Below are positions 35,777-47,532 of a stretch of 64,000 nucleotides of DNA, in pieces. Location of the stretch: positions 10,230,001 through 10,294,000 of the forward strand of contig OX621237.1 of NCBI GenBank assembly GCA_951640165.1. The letters are read 5' to 3'. Origin of the DNA: Pseudoips prasinana (taxonomy: Eukaryota > Arthropoda > Insecta > Lepidoptera > Nolidae). Within the stretch, counting starts at the first letter, position 1. The number at the start of each line of letters is the position of its first letter. The notes below the pieces were generated by a model. It searched no databases. It saw only the letters and a list, made by a program, of their open reading frames with translations, and was not told the DNA's origin. A program made the translations under genes and the position numbers.

Positions 35777-38700
35777 ATGATATTCCAGCTCTTGAGGAGT
35801 TTTCACACTGGGCCTGTGTGTAGAGCAGCTGAATCCAGCCTCCTTGCTAAGCTTCGCAAAAAAACAGGCTATACCATAGCTAACTGCAAGAAAGCTTTAG
35901 AAATGCATAACAATGATGCTGAAAAGGTAATTCTATTATTGTTATCAGTAGTATTTATTGAAGCTAAGTGCCTATCTCAAGAAAGAACCCATCTGTTTGA
36001 GTGGGATGTTATAATTACTTTAGAATAAGTGTTGTGAAATAATAGGCAATTGGACATTAATCATGAAAACATTTTCAACTAGGTTAGGCAGAATATTTAT
36101 AAGATCTCAGGACCCCAATTTAAATATCAAGTGATTACACTATATTCATGATTTATATTTTTAAACCAACAAATAAAATCTAATATTATGATCTATTCTT
36201 AATTTCATACAAAAGTGATAAGTAAGTAAAGAAAAGCAATGCCATTGACCACCATGTGAACTCCCATTTAGCTGTTGCTAGATGAACAGATTTGTTGAAT
36301 GTTTTTTGTTCCGGTAGAAGACTAAAACTTTACCAAAAATTTACATTCTCTCATAGTTTCAAGTTTTCAGTCATGTGTGTGTCTAAAGAACACTGGTTTT
36401 TTTTAAACAGTGCCTAATTATTGTGGCTTTTATAATGATTCTTAATGGTCGGAACTAATAAAAAACCGGCCAAGTGCGAGTCGGACTCGCACATGAAGGG
36501 TTCCATAGCAGCAAGTATTTCAGTTGATTAAATGAATGCAAATTCCGGTTTATGACATATTAAAAAGAAACTACTTGCTAGATCTCGTTCAAACCAATTT
36601 TCGTTGTTAGTTTACATGGTAATGTACATCATATATTTTTTGTAGTTTTATCATTCTCTTATTTTAGAAGTTAGAGGGGGGGGGGGGGGTAAGGGTTCCG
36701 TTTTTTTGCCATTTGGCTACGGAACCCTAAAAAGTGCCAAGAAATGAGTGCACTTAGATCTTTCACTATATTTTGTTATTTATTTGCTCATGCAAGGAGT
36801 TTGAGTACAGAGTTCCTATATACGGCCAACTTCCAGTTCCATCATCAGATCAGCTCCATGTCATAATAATTTTGCGTTGTCATCTAATTTACGCATGAGT
36901 GCATAATATCAGCTCAATCAGTAACTGGGAAGTGCATCAAATTTAACTTTCAAGATTTGATTACAAACAGACATGGGATAGGTGATACTAAATAAAAGCT
37001 TGTAATAAAAGTTGATGCATTGACATTATAGGTACAAAAACACTTTTATTAAAAATTAACTTGTATATTTCCTGGGTATATAAATTCAATTAAGGTTCAT
37101 ATTAATTAGTTTCTGGAAAGACCTCTGATCCTCTATTATACATTACTAGCGGCCAGGTACGTGCTTCGCTACGTATAAGTTAGTATGACTTTCCAACTTT
37201 AATAAAAATGATTATTAAGTTCATTTATTAAAACAAAAAATATTTTAAATGGCTAAAAGATGTTGATTTTACACTTTTTCAAGACTTTTTAAATTTTCTC
37301 TATGTACAAACCTTCCCTGGACTTCAACGAATAATTCAAGACCAAAATTAGCCAAATCGGTAAAGGCGTTGTTGAGTTATAAAATTACAACGAAAAGTGG
37401 CATTGATTTTTATATTATACATTATAATGCACGGCAATGTGTTGTTTATTGAAAAAATTATCTATTGCTTACTTGTTCATTGTCTTTCATATCAATGATG
37501 ATTAATTTTGAAATCTACATTCCATATTTATCAAATACATATTCTTATGTGTCATCATAATACAAACAAGTGTATTTTTCTATCCTAACATTCCTTTGTA
37601 TAATGGTAAGAAAAGAACACAACAATAGTAAAATATGATGTTATAATTATTTGTTTAAATCAGTGTGTTTGTGTTTGTCTCTCTTACTGTGTTTTCATAA
37701 TCCTCGCTCTAACCTGCTGCATGTTTGGTGCAGTGGTTAAGGTGATCACCTTGCTACTACCTAGGCACTCATGTTTCGGGTTCCTATCCCACACACTACA
37801 TTGACATTTAAAATCAATAAAAAGTGTTCAGTCTGAAGATATCATATATAAACTATCAACATGGTTTAACTTGTAACCAATTCTATGTATTATGAGGGAT
37901 TTTTATTGTCAAGTCTGGCTGCAGTTGTCATGCATTATGTTATATCCTACGAGAATTCACATTTAACACTAGTATAATGACTGCTGCTACAAAAAACTGA
38001 AAATGTGTTCTCTTGTGTGCAAAGAAAACACATTTGATACAGTACTTTATCATAATAAAATGTCTTGTAGCTAAGATATTTAGAAAATTATACGAAACAT
38101 ATGTAAGACCCTCCTTGAACATGCCATGCTATGTAATCTGGGACCCTTACTTCAATAAAGGCATTAAACTCATTGACAATGCACAGAGGAGAGCTACAAA
38201 GATGGTTCAATCAACATGCAACTTATGAATGACACCTCAAGATCCTTGGTCACAATACACTGAAACAATGGAGACAGAGGGGAAGATTAAACGAAATTTA
38301 CTAGATTGGCAATATCAGTATGATGTGATCAACCTTAAAGACAATGTCTAGAACATTACTACGTCAGTGCAGGCATAGTAATGGCAATAGGCATAAGCTT
38401 AATTACAATGTATGTACATACATCAATATTATCAATTAAAACTTTGGAAAAACACATCTAAAAACAATGAAGCATTTCTTGCCTAACAGAGGTGTAAAAG
38501 CATGGAACAAACTACTAGAAAGAGTTGTATTGGCCACATATTATTATTTCAAAAACAGATTGGACAAAGAAAACTTCTTTAAGTTATGTGATACTCATGC
38601 ATCAGCAAATTAGCTGCTAGTGTGTTACACAAAGAGAAAACATAATATATACACTGCACTCTTTATTTATACTAGTATTATAAATAGGAATTTCTCTCTT

Positions 38701-41700
38701 ATCTATTCATGTTAAAACTGATAAGCAATAGTGATGAAACTTGTTGAGGAGGTATATTTCAGGTTGGGGATGGAGATAGGCTCCTTTTGGCCCCACTGCT
38801 GATCACATTTAACCCCACTATTATAATTTAAAGATTTCTCTTATTATTATTGAAAAATGATGTATCTTTATTAAGAATTTTATATTACTTAAATCTAATA
38901 TAAAATTCTTAATTTATATACAATAAATAAGAAAGATCAATTAACACTATCTTTCAGATATGAATGGGAACCATTTAATTAAGTATATATAAACTAAATA
39001 GTCATAGTTTATCAGACAAATAAACACCTTATATGTTATGTTGCAGGCTGAGAGCTGGTTAAATGAACAGGCTCAGGCAATGGGCTGGGCTAAAGCCACC
39101 AAACTTGCAGGCCGGACAGCACTCCAGGGGCTTGTCGCTGTCAAATACAACTCAAACCATGGAGCCCTTGTAGAACTGAACTGTGAAACTGATTTTGTTG
39201 CTAAAAATGATAAGTTCCAGAAAATGATTGAGGATGCTACTCTTGCGTGTTTTAAGTTTGCTCACACACACATGCAAGCAAAAGGACCTATCACAAAGGT
39301 ATAACCTTTTTTTATTTACGAATTATTCAAACTAATATCTTCTATGCGCTACCATTACGACTTGTATATAGATATTGAAATATTAACCTCATCAATGTCA
39401 TCATGAATTGTTGTTTTGTGAATTACATGTATGAATTACATTCATACTTACCATATATGTATATGTCAACTCTTAATTACAATCAAGTCAAGCTGTACCT
39501 TGTATGCAATGCAATCTACTATATAAAAATAAGTCGGGTTTTCCTTCCTGACGCTATAACTCCAGAACGCACGAACCGATTTCCACGGTTTTGCATTCGT
39601 TGGAAAGGTCTCGGGCTCCGTGAAGTATATAGCAAAGAAAATTTATAAAATTTAACGCGGGTAACACCGCGGGGCACAGCTAGTGCCTTATAAAGAAAAG
39701 TGTTTAATTATACTATGATGAACTTAGTGCATCCGTCTATCTAATAATATTAGCCAGTTTAACTTCAGAATAGTTTTAATTGATGGTAAGCATCAATTAA
39801 AACAATTACAACTACAAGGTACAGCTTGACTTGATTATAATTAAGAGTTGACATATACATATATGGTAAGTATGAATGTAATTCATACATGTAATATAAT
39901 TGAGTTGTTATATAAAGTTATTTAATTAAAAAATATGTGAAATATTGGAAAACTTTGTATTTGTAAATGGCTTAAGGGTGAAGTGAACATTTCGAACTAT
40001 GGTTTTATTGGGGTTATTATCTGAAAGGGTTTTATTTGTACTTTTCAAAGATATTATGCAGATTTGTTTTTTAACGCTTACCAATACTTTGTTTAGGTTT
40101 GATAACTTTTAACCTTAAAATGTTTGATAATATAATTTATCCAATAGATTAGCTAGTTATAATAATAAATTTTAGTAAATATAAAATTTTCAAACATATT
40201 AATTACACTCAGAAATATAACTCTTTTGATAATTATGTACGAAGATTTTTTTGAGAAAAAAAATTGTAATGTGGTAAAATGGAAAAAATGGAAATGAATC
40301 TTTCCCATACGTTCTGACAGCACTAGTTTTTTCAGCAGTCATATTTTTATTTAGGTATGTTTGTAAAAAATATATTTAATGGCTTGGAAATATAAACTAC
40401 ATACAATATATTTATAGATAGGCCTATATTCTATACATGCACTTGTTTCATACATGATCCTAAAAGTAGGCATAATGCATACAAAGCAAAATCTCAATTT
40501 CGATGCTTTGAAATGAAACGAGTTTTACGAAACGATACATATATAGAAATTGGACTCGTCCAATGTAACTACGCGAACGACAAATAACAATCGTAAGGGA
40601 TTCTTTCTTTACGAATGCAAACAATTTGAAGTTTCTAAGTTTCTAAACTATAAGCCCCTCCACAGAAAGTGAAAGAACAAAATTACCGTATATATTCATC
40701 GACACGGATCACACAAATTATCACAGTGATAATATTATAAAGGCGAAAGTTTGTGAGTGTGTGAGTGTAAACGGCTGGAGCGATTTTAATAAAATTTGGT
40801 ATGGAGTTAGCTGACACACTAGATTAATAAATAGACTATATATATTTATAAAGTTTAACGCGGGTAAAACCGCAGGGCACAGCTAGTACATAATAATGAT
40901 AATGAAAAAGTATTTTTATATATAAAAGTTATTTTCAAAATGCCTCAGGCTTTTTATACTGTTCTCGGTAGCTAGCTCATAGTTACGCATATACGAGTAA
41001 GTAATTGTATAGACATGAGAAATCGCAGTTAACGATAAGCCCCATTGTATAGAAGCCAGCACATCAATATACCCCAATCTATCAAATTTCACCAATTGAA
41101 AGCTTGTGCTTGTGTTAAAGTTGTAAATCTATAAAAGAAATTTGACAGATTGGGGTAGTTGGATGTGGTGGCATCTGTACGTTTTTTAATGTTAAGGTCC
41201 AACCACACCAAACGGCCCGCATCGGCCAGTATCGCACCGCACGGACGCGGTCGGATGCCGCCGCATCCGGCCGGATGCGGTCGTATACGGTCGAATGCGA
41301 CGGCATCCGACCGCGTCGGCCGGACGTCGCGTCGTCGCATACTACTGCCTTCGCTTCTTTTTTAGTTTCATAGTTTTAAGCCCCAGCGCACCCGGCGGAA
41401 TCCGAACGCAGGCGGACGGCTCCGCGCGCATTCGGCGGTATTCGAACGTATGCGCCGGTATCCGAACGCATGCGGCCGGAGCCGATCGCGTGTCGCGGCA
41501 TGTCACCGGCTGTGTTTACCCTTGACTTGGTAATATAAACTTTAAACACTGTATACAAGATTTAATTTCGTTTAAAGATTGTAAAATTCGTTTCGATGCG
41601 GGCCGTTTGGTGTGGGTGGACCTTTACTCTCAAATATTGATATAGGTACAATAAAGAGTATCCGTAATGTCCAAAACGATGCCTAGCTTTGTCCAACTAA

Positions 41701-42247
41701 TAATACATTTCATTAATTTCAGATGGAATTAGATAGTGAACAATTAGCAAACCTGTCTACAGAAAATGGCAAGAAGCTATCAGAATCATTGGCATTATTC
41801 ATTGGCACTGTTGGTGAAAATGCAGTTTTAAGGCGGGCCGAATGTTGGAAGGCTAATAGCAAAGACGTCAAAATCGCCGGTTATACACACCCCGCACCTG
41901 CTACTCCAGCTGAATATTCCACCGGAAAATATGGAGCCCTTCTTGCTTATAAACAAGCCAGTGATACGGAAGATATCGGAAAAAAGATTTGCCAACACAT
42001 TGTTGGCATGGGCCCTAGAAAGATTGGTAACAAGGAGAAAGACGAGCCAGCTAAAGACGCTGATGATGAAACATGCCTCATTTACCAGGAATATTTATTG
42101 GACCCTTCATACACAGTTGACGAAGTATTACAAGAGCATAAAGTTGAAATAATCGATTACGTAAGATTCTCGTGTGGAGAAGCCGTTGAAACTGAGATGG
42201 CCGGTGTGGCGAAACAACCATTAGATACGGTCCAAACCTTACAGTGA
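35777..42247 (+). CDS. TSFM: Mitochondrial elongation factor Ts (EF-Ts)
   Basis: Nucleotide-exchange factor that releases GDP from EF-Tu in mitochondrial translation. Three coding exons, 35777-35926, 39047-39298 and 41723-42247, all joined in phase 0, give 308 residues, near the usual length for the mitochondrial protein. Residues 1-20 ([20 protein letters not shown]) look like a mitochondrial presequence: basic, hydroxylated, no acidic residue until the end. The N-terminal UBA-like module carries [18 protein letters not shown]-Ts signature 1. Exon 2 has signature 2, [12 protein letters not shown]. Exon 3 completes the dimerisation core and ends at TGA 42245-42247. Introns 1 (3.1 kb) and 2 (2.4 kb) hold several mobile elements. 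The start is chosen because it directly follows an acceptor and opens a presequence. Confidence 0.95.
36463..36731 (-). mobile_element. 'gggttccgtagcc' repeat, copy 2, shortened
   Basis: Minus-strand copy of the element at 22914-23513, starting ccggccaagtgcgagtcgga on the plus strand and ending ggctacggaaccct. The 5' two-thirds of the element are deleted. The poly(C) tract appears here as 14 G (36676-36689). In EF-Ts intron 1. Confidence 0.75.
37143..37206 (-). mobile_element. Possible Helitron-like end
   Basis: actagcggccaggtacgtgc at the plus-strand left end resembles the reverse complement of the CTAGT-ending Helitron tails seen elsewhere in the window. The rest of the element is not delimited. 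Confidence 0.3.
37718..37830 (+). mobile_element. tRNA-headed SINE fragment
   Basis: A-box-like TTTGGTGCAGTGGTTAAGG and B-box-like GGGTTCCTATCCC about 50 nt apart, then AT-rich sequence. A different head sequence from the other SINEs of the window. In EF-Ts intron 1. Confidence 0.45.
38040..38600 (+). mobile_element. Non-LTR retrotransposon 3' fragment
   Basis: A frame at 38013-38228 contains [20 protein letters not shown] and [12 protein letters not shown], the usual sequence just downstream of the RT domain in CR1/jockey elements. The coding trace continues, broken, to about 38600 ([13 protein letters not shown]). In sense orientation within EF-Ts intron 1. Too decayed for family assignment. 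Confidence 0.65.
39422..39895. mobile_element. Foldback element with about 80-bp arms
   Basis: The left arm from 39422 (atgtatgaattacattcata...) and the right arm to 39895 are inverted copies for about 80 bp with, as far as I can see, one difference. Another element (39514-39684) occupies the loop. The near identity of the arms suggests a young insertion. In EF-Ts intron 2. Confidence 0.7.
39514..39684 (+). mobile_element. Short Helitron-like element nested in the foldback
   Basis: Contains gacgctataactccagaacg and ends gtttaacgcgggt-type sequence (here tttaacgcgggtaacacc) then cggggcacagctagt, the CTAGT end shared with 40732-40887 and 61290-61440. Confidence 0.6.
40732..40887 (+). mobile_element. 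Short Helitron-like element
   Basis: Opens attataaaggcgaaagtttg, contains ttggtatggagttagctgac and ends aaccgcagggcacagctagt. Third copy of the family in this window, in EF-Ts intron 2. Confidence 0.65.
41053..41175. mobile_element. Small MITE, copy B
   Basis: Inverted ends agccagcacatc and gatgtggtggc, extending into taccccaatctatcaaattt and its complement. Same family as 30481-30613. Immediately left of the CpG-rich element. Confidence 0.55.
41194..41625. mobile_element. CpG-rich TIR element
   Basis: Ends aaggtcca(a)ccacaccaaac and gtttggtgtgggtggacctt form an inverted repeat of about 31 bp that continues into cggcccgcatcg. The 430-bp interior is extremely CpG-rich compared with its AT-rich surroundings and repeats variants of cggatgcggtcg / ccgaacgcatgcgg on both strands. 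A central T-rich spacer (about 41346-41380) separates the halves. All strands show open frames only because of the composition. Superfamily unknown. Confidence 0.65.
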
Positions 42248-42358
42248 TTTTATAGCTATTTCTTATAGCACTCCTCAAAAAGTAGTCGTTATATATTTAA
42301 TTGTTGTGTTATCTAATAACTGATATGCAGACCTAATATTTATATTGTATTATTAAGA

Positions 42359-42364
42359 AATAAA
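42359..42364 (+). promoter_or_regulatory. EF-Ts polyadenylation signal AATAAA
   Basis: AATAAA lies 112 bp after the EF-Ts stop codon and is the first such hexamer downstream. Confidence 0.65.
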
Positions 42365-42454
42365 CAGCTTAAATAGTTACTCTTTAATTTTTTGTACAAA
42401 AATATAAATATTATTCTATTTAATTTTATCAACATTATATAATACATAGTATAC

Positions 42455-42460
42455 TTTATT
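42455..42460 (-). promoter_or_regulatory. AATAAA overlapping the stop codon of the convergent gene
   Basis: On the minus strand the end of the 161-aa reading frame is CAATAAAG, so the TAA stop (42458-42456) is part of AATAAA. If used, the 3' UTR would be only 15-30 nt. Confidence 0.5.
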
Positions 42461-42941
42461 GACACATTTTATAGGAATCAGCGTGAATAACGTTCTTCAT
42501 TCTGGCCTTGCCTTTCCACAGGAACATTCGGCAATCTTTTTTCCAAAACATAGCAATCTGATTAGGTTCGTAACAGTAGCCATGATAATTTAGTACCTCG
42601 GGAGTGACAACATGAAGCGCTAAAGTATTCTGCTCTCTGGTTCTAAACGGCCCTGTCGTAGCGGGCCTCAGAAGACACCCACAAGGGCACACAGCAGCTA
42701 TCTTGGGTACAGAAATCACGTTCATTCTGTTATATAAACTAATTCTTTGAAAATTACTAAGTTCCTCTACGGCGCCAGTGAAAGATTGCGTGGCTCTCAA
42801 TGCCAGTGGTCTTGCGTTTTGATTCTCTGGATTGTTTCTGAAACCAACCGTTGATAGTGACTTTTTCGTAATATTCGGACTTCCTTCTAGACTTCTGTCT
42901 TCGAATTCACTCTCTTTATCAGAAGTATCATCTCGGTACAT
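42456..42941 (-). CDS. Unrecognised 161-residue protein
   Basis: I do not recognise this gene. It is one uninterrupted frame, rich in charged residues at the N-terminus (MYRDDTSDKESEFEDRSLEG) and cysteine-bearing and basic at the C-terminus (VCPCGCLLRP; KKDCRMFLWKGKARMK). No signal peptide or membrane segment is visible. The ATG is preceded by ttttaacag, a likely acceptor, so a non-coding first exon probably lies further right. It is tail to tail with EF-Ts, with about 200 bp between stop codons. Codon use looks natural rather than transposon-like, and no RT, integrase or transposase motif is present. The non-random amino acid composition and splice-like context argue for a real gene, perhaps lineage-restricted. 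Confidence 0.6.
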   Translation of the reverse strand: MYRDDTSDKESEFEDRSLEGSPNITKKSLSTVGFRNNPENQNARPLALRATQSFTGAVEELSNFQRISLYNRMNVISVPKIAAVCPCGCLLRPATTGPFRTREQNTLALHVVTPEVLNYHGYCYEPNQIAMFWKKDCRMFLWKGKARMKNVIHADSYKMCQ

Positions 42942-43189
42942 GGCTGTCTGTTAAAATCAATATGTATCAAAATAATGAATCGGTGCAGTTGTAATTTAGG
43001 CAAATGTCAATCAAACTATTGACACTTAATTGTGTCATAATATGTAATTTTTCTTTTTAGTTTAGGGTTGTGTCCTGTATAGTTAGATAGAATACTCTTT
43101 ATTGTGCTACGGTAAAATACAAAATAAATTGCCTCCACCTTACAGGAGACATTCCTTAATTAATAATAACATTAACAATATTAATGTTG

Positions 43190-43385
43190 TGTTTCCAAGT
43201 GTGAGTAAGGTCGCCAGAGCTCATTGGGTAAGGGTCAGCAACACTTGTTTGCTGACTCTTAAAGGCCGAAAACGCACCCGCGTCTCCTCTGGTGTCGTGA
43301 GTGTCCATGGGCGGCGGTGATCAGTTACCATCAGGTGACCCACTTGCCCGTTTGTCGCCCTCTGATATAAATATGAAGAACGGGT
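43190..43385 (+). mobile_element. Retrotransposon-tail repeat, copy 1
   Basis: Carries ggtcagcaacacttgtttgc, tgtccatgggcggcggtgat, ttaccatcaggtgacccac and gtcgccctctgatataaa. A second copy with the same order is at 59935-60100. These look like the 3' end of a non-LTR element, without coding sequence. Confidence 0.6.
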
Positions 43386-43517
43386 GGTCTTATTGCCTTA
43401 AGCTAGCTAACTGTAAGTAAAGGAATGCAACAAATAAATTACACGAAGGAAATGTGTTCTAAATATATTGCATACTAAAGTCTTAGTACACAGCTATATG
43501 TGACTCCACTCTCCTAT

Positions 43518-45640
43518 TTTTTTTTTATGCTGAATGGGTTTACGTTTGACCACGATCTCACCTGATGGTAAGTGAAGATGTGGTCGAAGATGGACCGCGC
43601 GTACCCATAAGATGCCTGTTCACTCTAGCCTTGAATAAACCGATAAGCTTGCAACCTGACGCCTATGATCCAAGCTTTGCAGCTTTTTATTTGTTAGGTC
43701 TCTGTCATCGATTATCCTGCGAGCGCGTCTGTCTATGGAATCCAAAGAGTCCAGCTGATATTTTGCAGAGCCATCCCAAAGATGAGAGCAGTACTCCACG
43801 CAGGGTCGGACTTGAGCTTTGTACAAATTTAAAATCTGTTCCTTCGTGAAGTACCGTCTTACCTTATTAAGGATACTGAGCTTCTTAGCAGAGGCCTTAA
43901 CTTTGGACTCGATGGATCGAAATTCAGGTCGCAAGATATATTAAGACCCAATAAATCTAGGTGACTGGATATGGGTACAGGTACATCACAAAATGTGGGA
44001 GTCCGATAGAACGGGGTCTTTTTGGCGGAAAAAAGACATGCCTGTTTTTTCGTGGCGTTGAAATCGACCCTGTTTACGGTACCCCAATCAGATATGACCT
44101 GGAGGGTCGAGTTCATCCGTCTTACCATACTCTCTCTGAGAGAATCGGTTGTACTCCAATTAGCCCGTGGATCAGACATGTAACTCTCTGATACTGTGCT
44201 GTCATCTGCGTACCCATAGACACCGGGTAAAAGCAGGTCGTTTATATGCAGCAAAAAGAGTGTAGCAGAGAGAGCAGATCCCTGAGGAACACCGGCATTT
44301 ATGGCCTTGAGATCGGAAGAGCAGCCATCGATGACCACTCGAATAGACCGCCCACTCAGGAAATCTGAAATCCAGTTGCACAGGCCAGAAGGTAGTCCGT
44401 ATAATGGAAGCTTGCTGACCAGACTATTATGCCAGACCCTATCGAAAGCCTTCGAGATGTCAAGCGAAACCACTAAGGCTTCACCATACTTCTCAATTGC
44501 TTCGCCCCAGAGGTGAGTGGCAAGCACTAGAAGATCCCCTGTAGATCGATTTCGACGAAAGCCGAATTGGCGATCACACAGGAGATCATTGTTTTCAAGG
44601 TGCTTGAGTATTTGGGTGTTCAATACACGCTCCATAATCTTACAGAGTATGGAGGTGATTGCGATAGGTCTGTAATTCGATGGGTCTGCACGACTACCCT
44701 TCTTGGGTATGGGTTGGACATTTGCAAGCTTCCATGATTCGGGCACACGACACGATCTCAGAGAGAGCCGGAATAAGCGTGTGAGTGTAGGGGACAACTC
44801 AGGTGCACACGTCTTTAGCACTACTGCCGGGATCTCATCGGGTCCACTGGCCTTACTCACATCTAGTTCACGCAGCACTTTAAGGACCTGTTTTTGGTGT
44901 ATGTGGACATCCGACATTTCGGAACCACAGTAAGGAACCTGTGGTGGAGGTTGGCTGCATGAATCTAGGGAAGAGTTGCTAGCGAAAAGATTCGCGAGTA
45001 ATTCCGCTTTGTCCTTCGCACTGTGGGCCAGTGAACCGTCGGGCTTCTTCAGTGGAGGTAGTGAAGAGCGGCAAAAGTTCACTTCAACCGATTTGGCCAG
45101 GGACCAAAAAGCTTTGCTACCCGTAGGGTAGCTAGCAAGTTTGTGGCCGATTCGGGCTATGTGGTTGAAGCGGGCTCTTTTTAATACGTTTTTGCATCTC
45201 TTGGCGGCTTTATTAAAGGCTTTCTTTTTTTCGCATGTATCTGACGCCCTAGTACATCGCGCGTGTGCCCATTCCACGTACGCCGTCTGCTTAAGGGCCA
45301 CACTAGTGTGGCATTCGGTATTGTACCATGGACGGGCTGCATAATTGGTGGACACATCAGAGTATGGGATAAAGTATTCCATACCCTGACGTATAACATC
45401 AACTATAGCATTGGTGCAAGTTGAAGGGTCGTCTGATGCGAAGCACGTCGGGCGCCAAGGATATGAAGCAAAAAAATGCCGCATCTCATCCCAATCTGCC
45501 GACTTGTATCGCCACATCCGAGCCGATCATTTCGAGGTAGAACATCATTAACTGCGGCGTCTGGAAGTTTCGCAAGCGGTGTGTCGAAATAAATTTGGAG
45601 AACACCACCTGAGGCACAGTTGCAGGTGCAACTGTATTGC
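43518..45640 (-). mobile_element. Jockey/CR1-type non-LTR retrotransposon, 5'-truncated
   Basis: The minus-strand reverse transcriptase frame 45517-43859 (552 codons) has NYRPIAITSILCKI, FGFRRNRSTGDL, SLDISKAFDRV, GVPQGSALSATLF and the catalytic YADDST. The C-terminal part continues in another frame at 43934-43620 (QVRPCVEYCSHLWDGSA). The end of the upstream endonuclease region is visible in a different frame near 45500-45640. The 3' UTR includes cacctgatggtaagtgaaga and ends in a T/A run near 43518 (poly(A) on the minus strand). At least two frameshifts make it a dead copy. Confidence 0.88.
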
Positions 45641-47165
45641 ACCATGAAAATGTGTCATAAATACGGACTCTTTGCCGACAGCCAAACAGATAAAAAAACT
45701 AAAGTCAAGTAGAAGAACTGTGATATTTCCACTCTCCATACCATTACTGATGGCATCCGTTAACAGTTTACTACACCGGAAACAGTTTGGATTCACAAAG
45801 GGTTGTTCAACCATAGATGCAGGGGTCAACTTATTAAAAAGCATATTCGCGGCGTGGGAAGACTCGCAAGATGCATTAGGTATCTTTTGCGATTCGTCCA
45901 AAGCGTTCGATTGCGTTCATCATGATACTCTGGTCAGAAAAACACACCACTACGGTATTAGGAACAAGGCTCTCGAACTTCTGACTTCTTACTTGGGCAA
46001 TAGAATTCAGAAGTTCGAAATAAACGGTAAGATATCTCCGGGATCTCCAGTGGTAATGGGCGTCCCACATTCTTGGCCCATTGTTGTTTTTAATTTATAT
46101 ACATGACTTACCTTACTATGTAAGGGATAAGCATGAGATTGTGTTGTTTGCAGATGATACTTCCCTGACTTTCAAAATAAACCGACAATTAAGCAATTTT
46201 GACGATGTTAATGATGCAATCTCTAAAGTTGTTCATTGGTTTAATGCCAATAATCTTGTGCTTAATGATAAGAAAACTAAAGTCATAAAATTCACTACAC
46301 CGAATGTGAAACAGGCGACAACCAATGTACAACTTAATGGAGCTAGGTTGGACCCTGTTGAATCAACTGTGTTCTTGGGTATCACTATTGACTCAAAGCT
46401 ACAATTGAGCCCACAAATAGAAAAACTGTCCGGCAAATTAAGTTCTGCAGCATATGCAGTGAAAACTATTAGACGGCTGACTGATGTTGACACAGCTAGA
46501 ATGGTTTATTTCAGTTATTTTCATAGTGTAATGTCCTATGGAATTCTTCTCTGGGGTAGCTCTGCTGACATTAACACCATATTTGTATTGCAAAAAAGAG
46601 CTGTAAGAGCTATCTATAATCTTGGCCCGAGAGTGTCTCTAAGAGAAAAGTTCAAAGAGGTCAACATTCTAACTGTACCATCTCAGTATATGTATGAAAA
46701 CTTACTATATGTGCATAAAAATATCGATTCCGATGCGCATGCGATACACATAATGTAAATACTAGATATAAGAATAATCTCATATTACATACTACCCGTC
46801 TTCACAAAATAAGTAACTCTTTTATGGGGCAATCTATAAGATTCTATAACAAACTTCCCAATGATATTAGAGAATTGTCTACGAATAAGTTTAAAAGAAT
46901 TATTAAAGCCAAATTGTGTAGCAGGGCATATTACAAAATTTCTGATTATTTAAGTGATAAAAGTGCTTGGGATTGAGTTGTTCTGAGTCAACACACATGA
47001 TTAAAATTAATCTTAAGTATATTTTATTTTAAAAAAAGGATTCCTACTGAGTTTTCTGGCAGTGTTTCTCAGTAGCTGCCACGTCATGCACTGCACGGTA
47101 GGGTAAAAAAAATATGACGATTCCACATAAATGTAAATTTTTTATGGAATAAATGAATTTGAATC
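45640..47165 (+). mobile_element. Second jockey-like non-LTR retrotransposon, 5'-truncated and frameshifted
   Basis: Plus-strand RT pieces: 45672-46106 (QFGFTKGCSTIDAG; SSKAFDCVHHD) and 46081-46758 (LIYIHDLPYYV; LFADDTSLTF; ILTVPSQYMYENLLYVH). A third frame continues to about 46976 (RFYNKLPNDIREL). Breaks occur near 46070 and 46757. Ends with an AT-rich tail (ggaataaatgaatttgaatc). It begins where the minus-strand element at 43518-45640 begins, so the two lie head to head. Confidence 0.85.
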
Positions 47166-47532
47166 TTTGGACCAAGGCCGTGAGGATACGGTGACCAGGA
47201 CGGGAATCAAAGTGCATTGTAAGGATATTGCGATAAGGGAATTTGAGCCAGGTGTAGGTAATACTTTCAAGTGCTTTTGGCAGGAAATTGATGAAAATAG
47301 ATATAGTACGATTGTCAAAAATGGACGTGGTATCCATTTTTGTGTAATAGAGTAGCCTCCGTTTAGGTTTGAAACTATGAGCCCTGGGCTTCAGAAACTC
47401 GCAAATTTAAACATTGTTGAAACTTCAAGTGAACCAAGGGCTGCGGCGAGCGTATCAGTTTGGCTATGCAACGAGGTAACGTTGCCAACATTTTGGGAAT
47501 ACTACCCGCAAATTGTGATTTGAATGCTATTT

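Noticed and set aside
41089..41558. Overlapping long open frames on both strands as genes
   Set aside because: They arise from the CpG-rich composition of a TIR element; products are low-complexity Arg/Ala/Pro strings.
43565..44933. Plus-strand frames opposite the jockey/CR1-like element
   Set aside because: They are antisense shadows of the reverse transcriptase coding sequence.
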